Shown in pieces: positions 36,233 through 44,934 of a stretch of DNA of 64,000 nucleotides. Origin of the DNA: Bacillota bacterium (lineage in GTDB: Bacteria > Bacillota > Clostridia > Acetivibrionales > DSM-1351); NCBI GenBank assembly GCA_023444055.1, contig JAEZRV010000088.1, forward strand, positions 1 through 64,000. The letters run 5' to 3'. The notes under the pieces were generated by a model. That model worked only from the letters and a program-made list of their open reading frames with translations, was not told where the DNA came from and made no database searches. The position numbers were made by a program, and so were the translations under genes. Each line of letters opens with the position of its first letter. Positions within the stretch are counted from its first letter, which is position 1.

Positions 36233-37720
36233 ATGGAAAACGAAAACAAATCGCGAAACAATAACTTTAAAACGGAATTTCCAAAGTTTCCAGTAGCAAT
36301 AACCAATTATTTTGAAAACATTAGAATGATGTTTGAGAGCTATATCAATTTTTATAAACCAATTAATAATTCTACAAATAGTAGTTCAAAAACTATACCA
36401 GCTAGCGGATATGATATATATAATTATTTGGCCAAGTACGGTATGGCAAGTTTCCAGCTCCAAATAATAATGAAACTAGATGGTAGATTAGACTTTGATA
36501 GGCTTGAAAGAGCAGTAAGATTATCATTTGATGTGGAGCCGGTTTTTGGAGCTAGATATATTAAAAGTAATCCGCCCCATTGGAAACGATTTGAGGATGC
36601 CGATAATATCAAGTTTTGTATGCTAGTAGAGACAGATAATTCTGATGAAAGCATTCAGAATTTTTTGGAAAGTCCTATGGACATGGATAAAGACCCAATG
36701 GTTAAGATAGAGCTAATTCGTTCTGAAAAATATGATACTTTGTGTTTGAAAATTAACCATGTATGCTGTGATGGAGTTGGAGCAAAGGAATATGTTAAAC
36801 TCCTATCAGATATTTATACTCAAATAACCAATGAGGATAAAGCTTTTGTTCCTAAACCAAGGATGAGGGACAGAAAGGATCATAACAGCTTATTAAGCGC
36901 ACTTATTAAATTTAATCCTATGACATCGTATACTCCTCTACAGCAAATACCATTAACTATATGGAAATTTCCTTGGAACAATATCAAAATAGGTGATACA
37001 GGTTTCGCTACATGCAGACTTCCTTATGGCTATTTGGATATATTGAATACTTATGCTAAAGCAAGAGGCGCAACAATTAATGACTTGCTACTAACAGCAA
37101 TTTATAGAGTGATGTTTGATATATCAAAGCCTCCATATGGTATGCCAATGGATATTGCTGTCACAACTGATTTACGCAGGTATCTTCCTGATAATAAGGC
37201 ACAAGCAATAAGGAATTTTTCAGGTGGAATTACTTTTAAAATATGTAGGAAAGCCAATGAGCTATTTGAAGAAACATTATCTAGGGTTATGGAAGCCACA
37301 AAAGATTTTAAAAATAGGCATCCTAGTTTAGCAAATGCCATGAGGGTTGAGTATCTTGAAAAAATGAATTTTCACCACATTTGTGCTTTGTTTAATATGT
37401 TTTCTCAAATAGCTGATTTGGCTGCACAAAACCCTTTTTTTGTTTTAAATAGGTGCTCTCCGGTATTATCGAATATTGGTTATATATCAAAGTCATTAAT
37501 TAAATTTGGTGAAAATACTGTGAACGATTTGTATTGTCTTCCTCCAGCTATACGCGCACCGGGAATGTTAATTGTGGCTGGTACCTATAATGGAATAATT
37601 ACCCTGTCAGTAGGTTATTATAAGCCTTCAGTCCATGAATCTGATATGAAGGGGCTTTTGAATAAAATTAAAGATGAATTGATTGAAGGTTGTAAGCAGG
37701 AGTTCACAAATTTGCATTAA
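36233..37720 (+). CDS. Condensation-domain-like acyltransferase 2
   Basis: The protein (495 residues from this start) is the closest relative of acyltransferase 1 in the window. The catalytic motif is HVCCDG with His176, and MDIAVTTDLRRYLPDN and LPPAIRAPGMLIVAGTYNG are conserved. The N-terminal extension is only about 60 residues. The start at 36233 follows GGAGAGAGGA; a frame starting at 36200 lacks an SD. The 92-bp repeat array and the ACP gene come next on the same strand, so it may share a transcript with the assembly genes. Confidence 0.82.
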   Translation: MENENKSRNNNFKTEFPKFPVAITNYFENIRMMFESYINFYKPINNSTNSSSKTIPASGYDIYNYLAKYGMASFQLQIIMKLDGRLDFDRLERAVRLSFDVEPVFGARYIKSNPPHWKRFEDADNIKFCMLVETDNSDESIQNFLESPMDMDKDPMVKIELIRSEKYDTLCLKINHVCCDGVGAKEYVKLLSDIYTQITNEDKAFVPKPRMRDRKDHNSLLSALIKFNPMTSYTPLQQIPLTIWKFPWNNIKIGDTGFATCRLPYGYLDILNTYAKARGATINDLLLTAIYRVMFDISKPPYGMPMDIAVTTDLRRYLPDNKAQAIRNFSGGITFKICRKANELFEETLSRVMEATKDFKNRHPSLANAMRVEYLEKMNFHHICALFNMFSQIADLAAQNPFFVLNRCSPVLSNIGYISKSLIKFGENTVNDLYCLPPAIRAPGMLIVAGTYNGIITLSVGYYKPSVHESDMKGLLNKIKDELIEGCKQEFTNLH

Positions 37721-37867
37721 TAAGAATATATTAATTAAGTAAACATAACTAATTAGTTACATCTGGTGAATAGGAATAGTTTTTGTGAGAGGTCAGCAGC
37801 TCGAAAAATAATACTAATTCGCATAAATAATATTAGTTGATGCCCAAATGCGGCATGGGAGGTTAGC

Positions 37868-37963
37868 ATGATAGACTTTATTACAGCAACAAAAAATATG
37901 GCGTACCTCCACGAATACTTTACTAAATTTTATGCCCAAATGCGGCGTGGGAGGTTAGCATGA
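37868..37963 (+). CDS. Mini-ORF 1 of the repeat (31 residues)
   Basis: ATG after GGGAGGT, reading MIDFITATKNMAYLHEYF and on to MRRGRLA. Its stop overlaps the next ATG (ATGA), a coupling arrangement. It may be a leader peptide or just a ribosome track that opens the following hairpin. No homologue is recognised. Confidence 0.45.
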   Translation: MIDFITATKNMAYLHEYFTKFYAQMRRGRLA

Positions 37964-38031
37964 TAGACTTTATTACAGCAACAAAAAATATGGCGTACCT
38001 CCACGAATACTTTACTAAATTTTATGCCTAA
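37960..38031 (+). CDS. Mini-ORF 2 of the repeat (23 residues)
   Basis: The second unit encodes the same first 23 residues but stops at FTKFYA because the third unit has TAA instead of CAA. The stop is 9 bases before the ACP SD, so a terminating ribosome would leave the SD open. Likely a leader ORF. Confidence 0.45.
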   Translation: MIDFITATKNMAYLHEYFTKFYA

Positions 38032-38050
38032 TGGGGCGTGGGAGGTTATT

Positions 38051-38269
38051 ATGACTGTTAAAGAAAAAATTAATCTTTTAGAAGAATTGCTGTTCATTGA
38101 TAAAGACACATTGGATGAAAATACAGAACTAAGTAGCATTGGAGAATGGGACTCTATGGCTGTAATTTCTACAATTGCTATGTTTGATAGCGTTTTTAGC
38201 AAGGATGTTAAATCAGAGGAAATTAAGAAGTTTAAAACTGTAAAAGATATTATTGATAAAATGGAATGA
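38051..38269 (+). CDS. Stand-alone acyl carrier protein
   Basis: The 72-residue acidic protein has the phosphopantetheine site GEWDSMA with Ser35. It is a carrier for acyl intermediates and needs a PPTase from elsewhere. The ATG at 38051 has GGAGGT 4 bases upstream; an in-frame ATG at 38024 lies in the repeat. KAS III starts 11 bases after its stop. It differs from housekeeping AcpP (DSLD is replaced by DSMA), as carriers of secondary-metabolite clusters do. Confidence 0.9.
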   Translation: MTVKEKINLLEELLFIDKDTLDENTELSSIGEWDSMAVISTIAMFDSVFSKDVKSEEIKKFKTVKDIIDKME

Positions 38270-38280
38270 GGTGCAGATAA

Positions 38281-39333
38281 TTGGCTGATGGTATTTTGAA
38301 AAATGTAGAGATTAAAGGTATATCATGTGCTGTGCCTGAATGTATAGTAAAAAATGAAATGTATACTCCCATATTTGGAAAAGAAAAAGTACAGAAATTT
38401 ATAAATATGACAGGCGTGAAAACAAGACATGTAGCTATTGACGAGCAATGCACCTCAGATTTATGTTATGTTGCTGCAAAAAAACTTATGGAAAAGATGA
38501 ATTGGGAAGCATCTTCTATTGATGCTTTGATTCTGATTACCCAAACACCTGATTATGCGGTACCAGCAACAGCTTGTGTTCTGCAATATAGACTTGGACT
38601 AAGTGAAGATTGTATTGCATATGATGTAAATCTAGGATGTTCAGGTTACGTTTATGGATTGTGGCAGGCAGCTACGATGATTTCAACGCAAAACATAAAC
38701 AGGGTTCTTCTGCTTGTTGGTGATACTAGTAATTTTGGAATAAATCCTACAGACAGCGGAACTGCTATGATATTTGGTGATGGAGGAACTGCAACAGCTT
38801 TGGAAAGGTCAGAAGGAAAGGAAATTAAATATTTTCTTAAAACTAAAGGCAGTGGCTATAAATGCATTATGGTTCCGGCGGGTCATGCTAGGAGCAGAGG
38901 TAAAAGAAGTAATTCAGAAGATTTTGAATTGGCTATGAATGGAGCTGATATCTTTAATTTCGCTATAACTGACGTTCAAAAGGGCTTATCTGATTTTATG
39001 TCAAAATATTCTATAGATAAAAACAATGTAGATATGTATGTATTCCATCAGGCGAATCTGTTTATTCTTAAGCATTTATCTAACAAGCTTGGAATTCCTA
39101 TGGGAAAGGTGCCAATATCTATTGACAGATATGGCAACACAAGCGGAGAATCCATTCCTTTGACACTGGTTGATACATTTGGTGAAGATAAATCTGATGA
39201 TATGGTAAAGCTTGTAATGTGCGGCTTTGGTGTGGGGTTATCCTATGGGGGGATTTGTCTTGAAATGAAGAAGTCTGCATGTATTCCTATGATTTATACT
39301 AATTATTATTTTAAGGGGACTGATAAAATGTGA
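38281..39333 (+). CDS. Ketoacyl-ACP synthase III-like enzyme (KAS III/FabH family)
   Basis: The 350-residue thiolase-fold enzyme has a complete triad: Cys120 in NLGCSGYVYG, His256 in FHQAN and Asn286 in GNTSGE. KAS III enzymes start chains by condensing an acyl-CoA with malonyl-ACP, and relatives make esters, amides or pyrones. The start is TTG with GAGGTG upstream. It lies between ACP and the reductase, which overlaps its stop, so the three form a core operon: prime, condense, reduce. No malonyl transferase or dehydratase is in the cluster. Confidence 0.9.
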   Translation: MADGILKNVEIKGISCAVPECIVKNEMYTPIFGKEKVQKFINMTGVKTRHVAIDEQCTSDLCYVAAKKLMEKMNWEASSIDALILITQTPDYAVPATACVLQYRLGLSEDCIAYDVNLGCSGYVYGLWQAATMISTQNINRVLLLVGDTSNFGINPTDSGTAMIFGDGGTATALERSEGKEIKYFLKTKGSGYKCIMVPAGHARSRGKRSNSEDFELAMNGADIFNFAITDVQKGLSDFMSKYSIDKNNVDMYVFHQANLFILKHLSNKLGIPMGKVPISIDRYGNTSGESIPLTLVDTFGEDKSDDMVKLVMCGFGVGLSYGGICLEMKKSACIPMIYTNYYFKGTDKM

Positions 39334-40088
39334 TAAACCCAATGGATTTGAAAGGTAAAAATATATTGGTTACTGGAGCTTCATCAGGAATAGGAAAGAG
39401 CATTGCAGTATATTTAAGTAAACTTGGAGCAAATATCATTATGGCTGCCAGAAACGAAGAGAAGCTGAAAGAAACATGTAATGAGTTGGAGCCTGGTGAT
39501 CATTCCTATTATCTTATTGATTTAAACAATTTAAATGATATAGAGGGTATGTTTGATAACATATGTGGCGGAGATAGAAAGCTTAATGGAATCGTTCATT
39601 CAGCAGGAATATCCCGTACAGTTCCTATTTCTTACTTAAAAATGGATGATTTAAAAAACATTATGGCAATAAATTTTTATGCCTTTATGGAGCTTGTAAA
39701 GCATTTTTCAAAACGCAAGTATAGCAATGGTGGAAGTGTAGTTGCAATATCTTCGATTTCAAGTAAAGTGGGAGCTAGAGGACTTGCGGCTTATTGTGCA
39801 AGCAAGGGAGCCCTGGATGGTGCCATTAGGGCAATGGCAGTAGAACTAGCACCAAAGAATATTAGAGTAAACTCTGTTGCACCAGGTATGATAAGAACTC
39901 AAATTTATGATGGTTTAATAGACCTTGTTAATAATAATAATTTTGAAGCGGACTTAAAGAAAAGGCAAATCATGGGTTTAGGCATGCCAGAGGATGTTGC
40001 TAGTGCAACTGCATATTTGCTTAGTGATGCAGCAAAATTTATTACAGGTACGTCGATGGTAGTTGATGGGGGGTATTTAGCGCATTAG
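39330..40088 (+). CDS. Short-chain dehydrogenase/reductase (FabG-like)
   Basis: An NAD(P)H-dependent Rossmann reductase of 252 residues. The cofactor motif is TGASSGIG, the active-site Tyr-x3-Lys is YCASK, with Ser in SISSK and the family end TGTSMVVDGGYL. The GTG start shares bases with the KAS III stop; an ATG at 39342 is an alternative. In context it should reduce the 3-keto group made by KAS III on the ACP, giving a 3-hydroxyacyl chain that the acyltransferases could esterify or transfer. Confidence 0.9.
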   Translation: MINPMDLKGKNILVTGASSGIGKSIAVYLSKLGANIIMAARNEEKLKETCNELEPGDHSYYLIDLNNLNDIEGMFDNICGGDRKLNGIVHSAGISRTVPISYLKMDDLKNIMAINFYAFMELVKHFSKRKYSNGGSVVAISSISSKVGARGLAAYCASKGALDGAIRAMAVELAPKNIRVNSVAPGMIRTQIYDGLIDLVNNNNFEADLKKRQIMGLGMPEDVASATAYLLSDAAKFITGTSMVVDGGYLAH

Positions 40089-40114
40089 AAATTTTATAAA
40101 ATATTATGTGTGTT

Positions 40115-40150
40115 AAGAAAAAGGCATAATGATAACATGTCTTTTTTCTT
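40115..40150 (+). terminator. Terminator after the ACP-KAS-reductase operon
   Basis: AAGAAAAAGGCA pairs with TGTCTTTTTTCTT. The U-rich arm doubles as the tail. Confidence 0.65.
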
Positions 40151-40211
40151 GTGCGAAAGGCAGTCGCACATAATATGTTTATACTTATAAATACAAATTT
40201 TGGAGCAAACC

Positions 40212-40262
40212 ATGAAACTAATTAAAAAACTCTCATTTACTAGTGCCAACTTCCTTACATGA
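40212..40262 (+). pseudogene. Possible 5' relic of an exporter gene
   Basis: TTTTGGAGCAAACC precedes an ATG reading MKLIKKLSFTSANFLT and a stop. The upstream bases and first codons resemble those of the MFS gene at 28433 (AGGGAGCAAAGTC, MKQLNKLFELRSF). Too short for certainty. Confidence 0.3.
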
Positions 40263-40344
40263 TGTGTTTATTGCAAAATAATAACTTTGCGATAAGAACA
40301 AAGGTAAGACAGTTAATTATGATATACGCTTACTTGAAATGGGG

Positions 40345-40403
40345 AAAAAAAGAGCTTCCTAACTAAAGCATTTGTAAATAAACACTATAAAGGAAACCCT
40401 CTT
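40345..40403 (-). terminator. Terminator of the secreted-protein gene
   Basis: On the minus strand AAAGAGGGTTTCCT pairs with AGGAAGCTCTTT, followed by a T run. Confidence 0.6.
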
Positions 40404-40451
40404 TTTATTTTCATATTTAATTTTAAATATTACACATTGATTAAATATTAA

Positions 40452-41798
40452 TTAGTATCCATAGATATATAGTGGTTCAGGATTTCCGATGTTAGTTACA
40501 GGTAAAGTAACATAAGTACCGGATAAATCATTGTAATACAATAAGAATATCCCTGCATAATCATATATGTGACCAGTTGGTGAAACCTCGACCCCCGCGG
40601 CTACTGGTGAGGTGGCTGTAAAATTAAAGTTTCCGTTAATATCAGTACTGGAAAATCTATTCACTGTGCCTACATTGTTGGACCAAGCTGGATCATAAAC
40701 TTGTACTGCTATATTAGCACAAGATACTGGATTACCAGAAGAATCCAAAAGTTTTCCTGAAATATTAAAGTTGCAGTTAACATCATGTATATAGTAATGA
40801 GATCCTTCATACCAAGTAACTTTACCTAGTCCAATATTTACATTTGAGAAATTACTGCCTGTCCTGACAGGAAACGATTGATAAGAAAACGAATTTTCTA
40901 CAACATTTCCATCAGTTGATTGTAAAATTACATTATAATTACCTGGAGTTAATGTTTGAGTATTTAAAAAGGAATTTTGCCCTTGTGGATAATTAGCAAT
41001 CTCAATAGTATTACTATTTGAATCTAATAAAGTTACCGTAATGTTTTCACCAACTGGACAGTTTAATGAAATTCTATAACTTTCAGGTAACGATGCTGTG
41101 AAGTTATAAACAGTAGGAGTGTTGGCACTTAATATACCTGATGCATTTAATGTACAGTTTGAGTTTACTGTATAGGAAACATCATTCAAAACAAAAGTAT
41201 AAGAACTTCCTGTTGCAGAGCTAACTGGAATAATATCAATAAAATAGTAACCAGAAGCGCCATTAGCGTTATAATTAATATTAAGTGTACCTGAATTTGT
41301 AGCAGCGGCAACAGGATTTAAAGTACTAAAATCACTTTGAAGTTGATATAATACTGCAATATTTTGTTGATCGGATGCTTGACCTAACGTAAAATTAATA
41401 ATACTATTGTCTGATGCTGCAAAACAATACCAGTTTTCGACATCATCACCTGAAATAGAGTCACTTAATAATTGTCCAAATAACGAAATATCTATATAGT
41501 AGGCTGTATCTGGTGAATTGTTTCCAAGAGCCTCAGAAGTACTTCTAAGATTACTTTTGGCTGAAATATTAGATTTGTTTTTGCTTGTAAACAATTTTGG
41601 ATTATTGAAATTATAATTGCCTAAAGTTAAAGATTCTTGTGATATTGACGTATTTGGATTTGATTGAGTAATGATTTGAACAGACTGTGTTCCATTAGCG
41701 TTTTGAGAGCCACTGATATCACTTGCATAAACAATAGAGGATGTGCAAGTTAATGCACTTAACAATAAGCATGAACATAAAAGTTTTTTTAATTTCAT
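40452..41798 (-). CDS. Secreted beta-rich protein of unknown function
   Basis: The 448-residue protein has a signal peptide (cleavage near VYASD), a low-complexity region of about 70 residues, then beta-sandwich modules. The part around NSPDTAYYIDI to GDDVENWYCFAA resembles bacterial pre-peptidase C-terminal domains, and the C-terminal 110 residues (INCNFNISGKLLDSSGNPVS-like) resemble a carboxypeptidase regulatory or transthyretin-like domain. No catalytic domain is visible. The start at 41798 has GAGGTATAAAA upstream; the frame from 41870 is too long for a signal peptide. Role unknown, probably cell-surface. Confidence 0.7.
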   Translation of the reverse strand: MKLKKLLCSCLLLSALTCTSSIVYASDISGSQNANGTQSVQIITQSNPNTSISQESLTLGNYNFNNPKLFTSKNKSNISAKSNLRSTSEALGNNSPDTAYYIDISLFGQLLSDSISGDDVENWYCFAASDNSIINFTLGQASDQQNIAVLYQLQSDFSTLNPVAAATNSGTLNINYNANGASGYYFIDIIPVSSATGSSYTFVLNDVSYTVNSNCTLNASGILSANTPTVYNFTASLPESYRISLNCPVGENITVTLLDSNSNTIEIANYPQGQNSFLNTQTLTPGNYNVILQSTDGNVVENSFSYQSFPVRTGSNFSNVNIGLGKVTWYEGSHYYIHDVNCNFNISGKLLDSSGNPVSCANIAVQVYDPAWSNNVGTVNRFSSTDINGNFNFTATSPVAAGVEVSPTGHIYDYAGIFLLYYNDLSGTYVTLPVTNIGNPEPLYIYGY

Positions 41799-42061
41799 TT
41801 TTATACCTCGTTTCTGAAAAATATTTACATTAATTATAATATATACCATATGTTTGGTCAAGTAAATCAATAAGCATTAAGCTTAATACACTCCAAAGTA
41901 AATATGATAGTATTAATGTAAAATATTAGATGATAATAATGGTATAAGTAAAGGAAATGAAAAATAAATTCTATAAAACTATTAGCCTAAAGTTAAGTTT
42001 AGGTGGTATGATTAATTCAGCATACTTTATTTTATATTTAAAGCAAGAAAGGAGTATAAAA

Positions 42062-43243
42062 ATGCAATTTAGGGAGGATAAGAAATCTGGAAATCAGATA
42101 TCTATACTTGGATTTGGCTGTATGAGATTGCCCACTGTTCGAGGTCAAATCGATATAGTTAAAACAGAAAAATTGTTTTTAGAAGCTATTAATAACGGGA
42201 TAAATTATTTTGACACTGCTTACTTTTACATTGGAAGCGAAGCAGCAATCGGACAGATTTTTGAAAAAAATAATTTACGTGAAAAAGTATATTTAGCAAC
42301 AAAATTACCTTTGATGCTCTGCAAAAATACTTCTGATTTTGATAAGTACTTTAACATACAATTAAAAAGATTAAGAACGGATTATATTGATTATTATTTT
42401 ATGCATATGTTATCCGGACCGGAACAGTGGGAGGCATTATGTAAATTAGGAATCATAGAATGGATTGCCGAAAATAAGAAAAACGGAAAAATAAAGCAAG
42501 TGGGTTTTTCTTTTCATGGTAAAAGAGACGATTTTATAAAATTGGTTGATGAGTACAACTGGGATTTTTGTCAAGTTCAGTATAATTATATCAATATTAA
42601 TTATCAGGCAGGGAATTCCGGGCTAAAATATGCCGTTGAAAAAGGGCTGCCGGTTTTTATTATGGAACCGCTTTTAGGCGGACGTCTCGCTAATTCTTTA
42701 CCGCAACAGGCATTAGATATTATGGGTAAAGCAGATAAATCTATGACTCCGGTAGCATGGGCTTTAAAATGGATTTGGAATCATTCAGAGGTAACCATGC
42801 TTTTGTCGGGAATGAATGAACTTGAACAGTTACGAGAAAATATCAGCTTGGCAGATACATCTGTGCCAAATATGTGGACGGAGAAAGAACTTACTACAAT
42901 AAATAAGGTAATTGAAATTTTTAATGCTTCATATAAAATTCCGTGTACAGGGTGCAATTATTGTATGCCTTGCCCAAAAGGTATTGATATTCCGGGATGT
43001 TTTGCTTCGTATAATGCATCATATTCGATGAAATTGTCTACAGGAATGCTTCAATATATGCTCAATACAGGTGCAACGACAAGAACCCCTGCCTTGGCTA
43101 GTATGTGCGTTAAGTGTGGTAAATGTGAAAAACATTGTCCTCAGAATATACCTATACGCGATTCTTTACAAAAAGTAAAAAAGCGTTTAGAACCATTTTG
43201 GTTTAAACCGGTTATATCATTAGTAAGAAATTTTGTAAAATAG
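42062..43243 (+). CDS. Aldo/keto reductase with C-terminal 2[4Fe-4S] ferredoxin domain
   Basis: An AKR barrel (FGCMRLPTV, NYFDTAYFYIGSE with the catalytic Asp and Tyr, KLPL and MHML) of about 290 residues is followed by CTGCNYCMPCPKGI and CVKCGKCEKHCPQNI. Such fused enzymes are common in anaerobes, but the true substrate is usually unknown. The ATG at 42062 follows AAAGGAG; the longer frame from 41957 is unlikely. It lies inside the acyltransferase cluster and might act on its products, but this is guesswork. Confidence 0.88.
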   Translation: MQFREDKKSGNQISILGFGCMRLPTVRGQIDIVKTEKLFLEAINNGINYFDTAYFYIGSEAAIGQIFEKNNLREKVYLATKLPLMLCKNTSDFDKYFNIQLKRLRTDYIDYYFMHMLSGPEQWEALCKLGIIEWIAENKKNGKIKQVGFSFHGKRDDFIKLVDEYNWDFCQVQYNYININYQAGNSGLKYAVEKGLPVFIMEPLLGGRLANSLPQQALDIMGKADKSMTPVAWALKWIWNHSEVTMLLSGMNELEQLRENISLADTSVPNMWTEKELTTINKVIEIFNASYKIPCTGCNYCMPCPKGIDIPGCFASYNASYSMKLSTGMLQYMLNTGATTRTPALASMCVKCGKCEKHCPQNIPIRDSLQKVKKRLEPFWFKPVISLVRNFVK

Positions 43244-43392
43244 TAAATGCTGTTTATAATTTACTTCAAGGCTGACATAAGCAAGGTAGGTAAAAGAGTT
43301 TGCAGGTATTTTAAGGACAGAGTCTTCCAGAGAAGGAAGATCTCTGCATACAATCTCTAAGGATGTTTGCGTTAAACCTAACCGCTATTTTC

Positions 43393-44880
43393 TTACATTT
43401 TATCACCGTCATTTACATATAAATTTTCACAACCATCAATAAGCTCCTTCTTAATTTTATTAAGAAGCAAATCTATGTTTTTTTTGCTGGCAGTTCCTTT
43501 AAAATAACCGGCTGCCAGTGTTAAAACAGAATTATAGGTACATGCCATTAGTAAAATGCCCGGTGCACGTATAACAGGAGGTAAAAGATAACCATCTATT
43601 ACAGTTTGGCTGCCAAACTTTATTAATGATTTTGATATATTGCCTAAATTCGATAGAGTTGGAACACATTTGTCACCACAATAAAGGGGACAGCACTTCT
43701 GTGTTTTCTTAGTTTCTGGAGATGCTTGATAGTAAGCAAGTGTTTCTTGATAACTTATTTTTTCAATGCGCTCAAGTCCAATAGCACTTTGTAAACCTGG
43801 ATATCCATTTTTAACTTCATTCATCATAGCTGTAACTCGTTGCAAAGTCTCACTAAAAGGTTCATTTAACAACATCATAAGCTTTGTACTTACTGAACCT
43901 GAAAAGTTTCTTATGGCTTGGGTTTTATGATCTGGAAGATAACGACGTAAATCTACTGTAACAGGAATTTCTAAAGGTAGTCCATAAATAGGTTGACCCA
44001 TTTGAAGCATAGCTCTGTAGTAAGCGGTTAGAATAAAATCATTAACAGTAGAACCTTTATCTTTAGAACACTTATTTATTTCATCTATATATCCGCTTGG
44101 AAGCCTAATAATTGACATACAGGAAGTATTAGATCCACATGGCTCCCAGGGAAACGACCACATAGGTATTGAAACATCAGAACCAGGTGAGAATACTGAA
44201 TCTTGATTAGTAATACCTAATTCTTGAAATAATCTGTCCTGATCTCTTCTTCCTCCAATTCTAGGTATAGGTATATAGGAACCATTCTCTTGCTCAATTT
44301 TATTGTATATATTAGATAGCAGCTGTATATACTCCAAAGCCCCTGCACCGTCACAGCAAGCATGATTGATTTTTAAACCTATAACATCGTGCTGCTCTGA
44401 TCGCATTAATTTAACATTCAACATAGGGTCGTTATCTATATCAATAGAGCTTTGTATAAAATTTGAAACGGACTGGTCAATATCATTGGTCTCCTCAAGG
44501 GAGAAAAAATTTACTATTCCTATGTTATCTATAGTTTTCCAATAGGGGACAATATCCTCAATAAAACGGCATTTAAGAATAGGTTCAGCTTCTAGTGACA
44601 ATCTTGTTGCTTGTTTCAATTTATATGAGTCTATTTTCCCATCAAGCTTCAGTATTGCTTGGATCTGAAGATTAGATGTGTTGTAACGTGCCACATAATT
44701 ATAAATATCATGCCCACTTGCTGGGAAAATACCTTTTCTTTCTATACTGTCTCTAGTTGATAACTTAGGTATATCCCAAAACTTTTCAAACATTTTAGCA
44801 CAATATTTATAGTAGTTGGTCATGTTTTCAATTGTTTTATTATAAAAATCTATATTGTATTTAAAAAAATCATTGTTCAT
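43393..44880 (-). CDS. Condensation-domain-like acyltransferase 3
   Basis: The 495-residue protein belongs to the same family as those at 32358 and 36233. The catalytic motif is HACCDG with His173, and LEIPVTVDLRRYLPDH and LPPVIRAPGILLMACTYNS are intact. It also has a run KKTQKCCPLYCGDKC with five Cys that the others lack. The start at 44880 has GTGGAGGT upstream; the frame from 44892 runs through the SD. The stem CCACG/CGTGG precedes its SD as in the ACP leader. It follows the pseudo-enzyme gene after 54 bases on the same strand. Confidence 0.82.
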   Translation of the reverse strand: MNNDFFKYNIDFYNKTIENMTNYYKYCAKMFEKFWDIPKLSTRDSIERKGIFPASGHDIYNYVARYNTSNLQIQAILKLDGKIDSYKLKQATRLSLEAEPILKCRFIEDIVPYWKTIDNIGIVNFFSLEETNDIDQSVSNFIQSSIDIDNDPMLNVKLMRSEQHDVIGLKINHACCDGAGALEYIQLLSNIYNKIEQENGSYIPIPRIGGRRDQDRLFQELGITNQDSVFSPGSDVSIPMWSFPWEPCGSNTSCMSIIRLPSGYIDEINKCSKDKGSTVNDFILTAYYRAMLQMGQPIYGLPLEIPVTVDLRRYLPDHKTQAIRNFSGSVSTKLMMLLNEPFSETLQRVTAMMNEVKNGYPGLQSAIGLERIEKISYQETLAYYQASPETKKTQKCCPLYCGDKCVPTLSNLGNISKSLIKFGSQTVIDGYLLPPVIRAPGILLMACTYNSVLTLAAGYFKGTASKKNIDLLLNKIKKELIDGCENLYVNDGDKM

Positions 44881-44930
44881 GCTAACCTCCACGCCTACTT
44901 TTGGAAAAAAATAATTATGAAATCTGCTCG
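44881..44930 (-). promoter_or_regulatory. SD-hiding hairpin before acyltransferase 3
   Basis: On the minus strand GACCACGAGC precedes GGCGTGGAGGTTAGC and the ATG. CCACG can pair with CGTGG next to the SD. The sequence GGCGTGGAGGTTAGC is nearly the same as in the 92-bp repeat. Confidence 0.5.
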
Positions 44931-44934
44931 TGGT

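Larger units (their letters stand above)
37841..38050 (+). repeat. 92-bp tandem repeat forming SD-hiding hairpins before the ACP gene
   Basis: Units start at 37841, 37933 and, as a partial third unit, 38025. Each full unit has SD GGGAGGT, a mini-ORF start and the segment ACCTCCACG that can pair with CGTGGGAGGT of the next unit (37905-37913 with 37946-37955; 37997-38005 with 38038-38047). The second stem covers the ACP SD. Because the anti-SD lies inside the mini-ORF coding sequence, a ribosome translating it would open the stem and free the next SD. Related sequences lie at 44881 and 47100 on the minus strand. Confidence 0.75.

Noticed and set aside
37841..38050. CRISPR array
   Set aside because: Unit is 92 bp with no spacers of variable sequence; repeats are contiguous and encode mini-ORFs.
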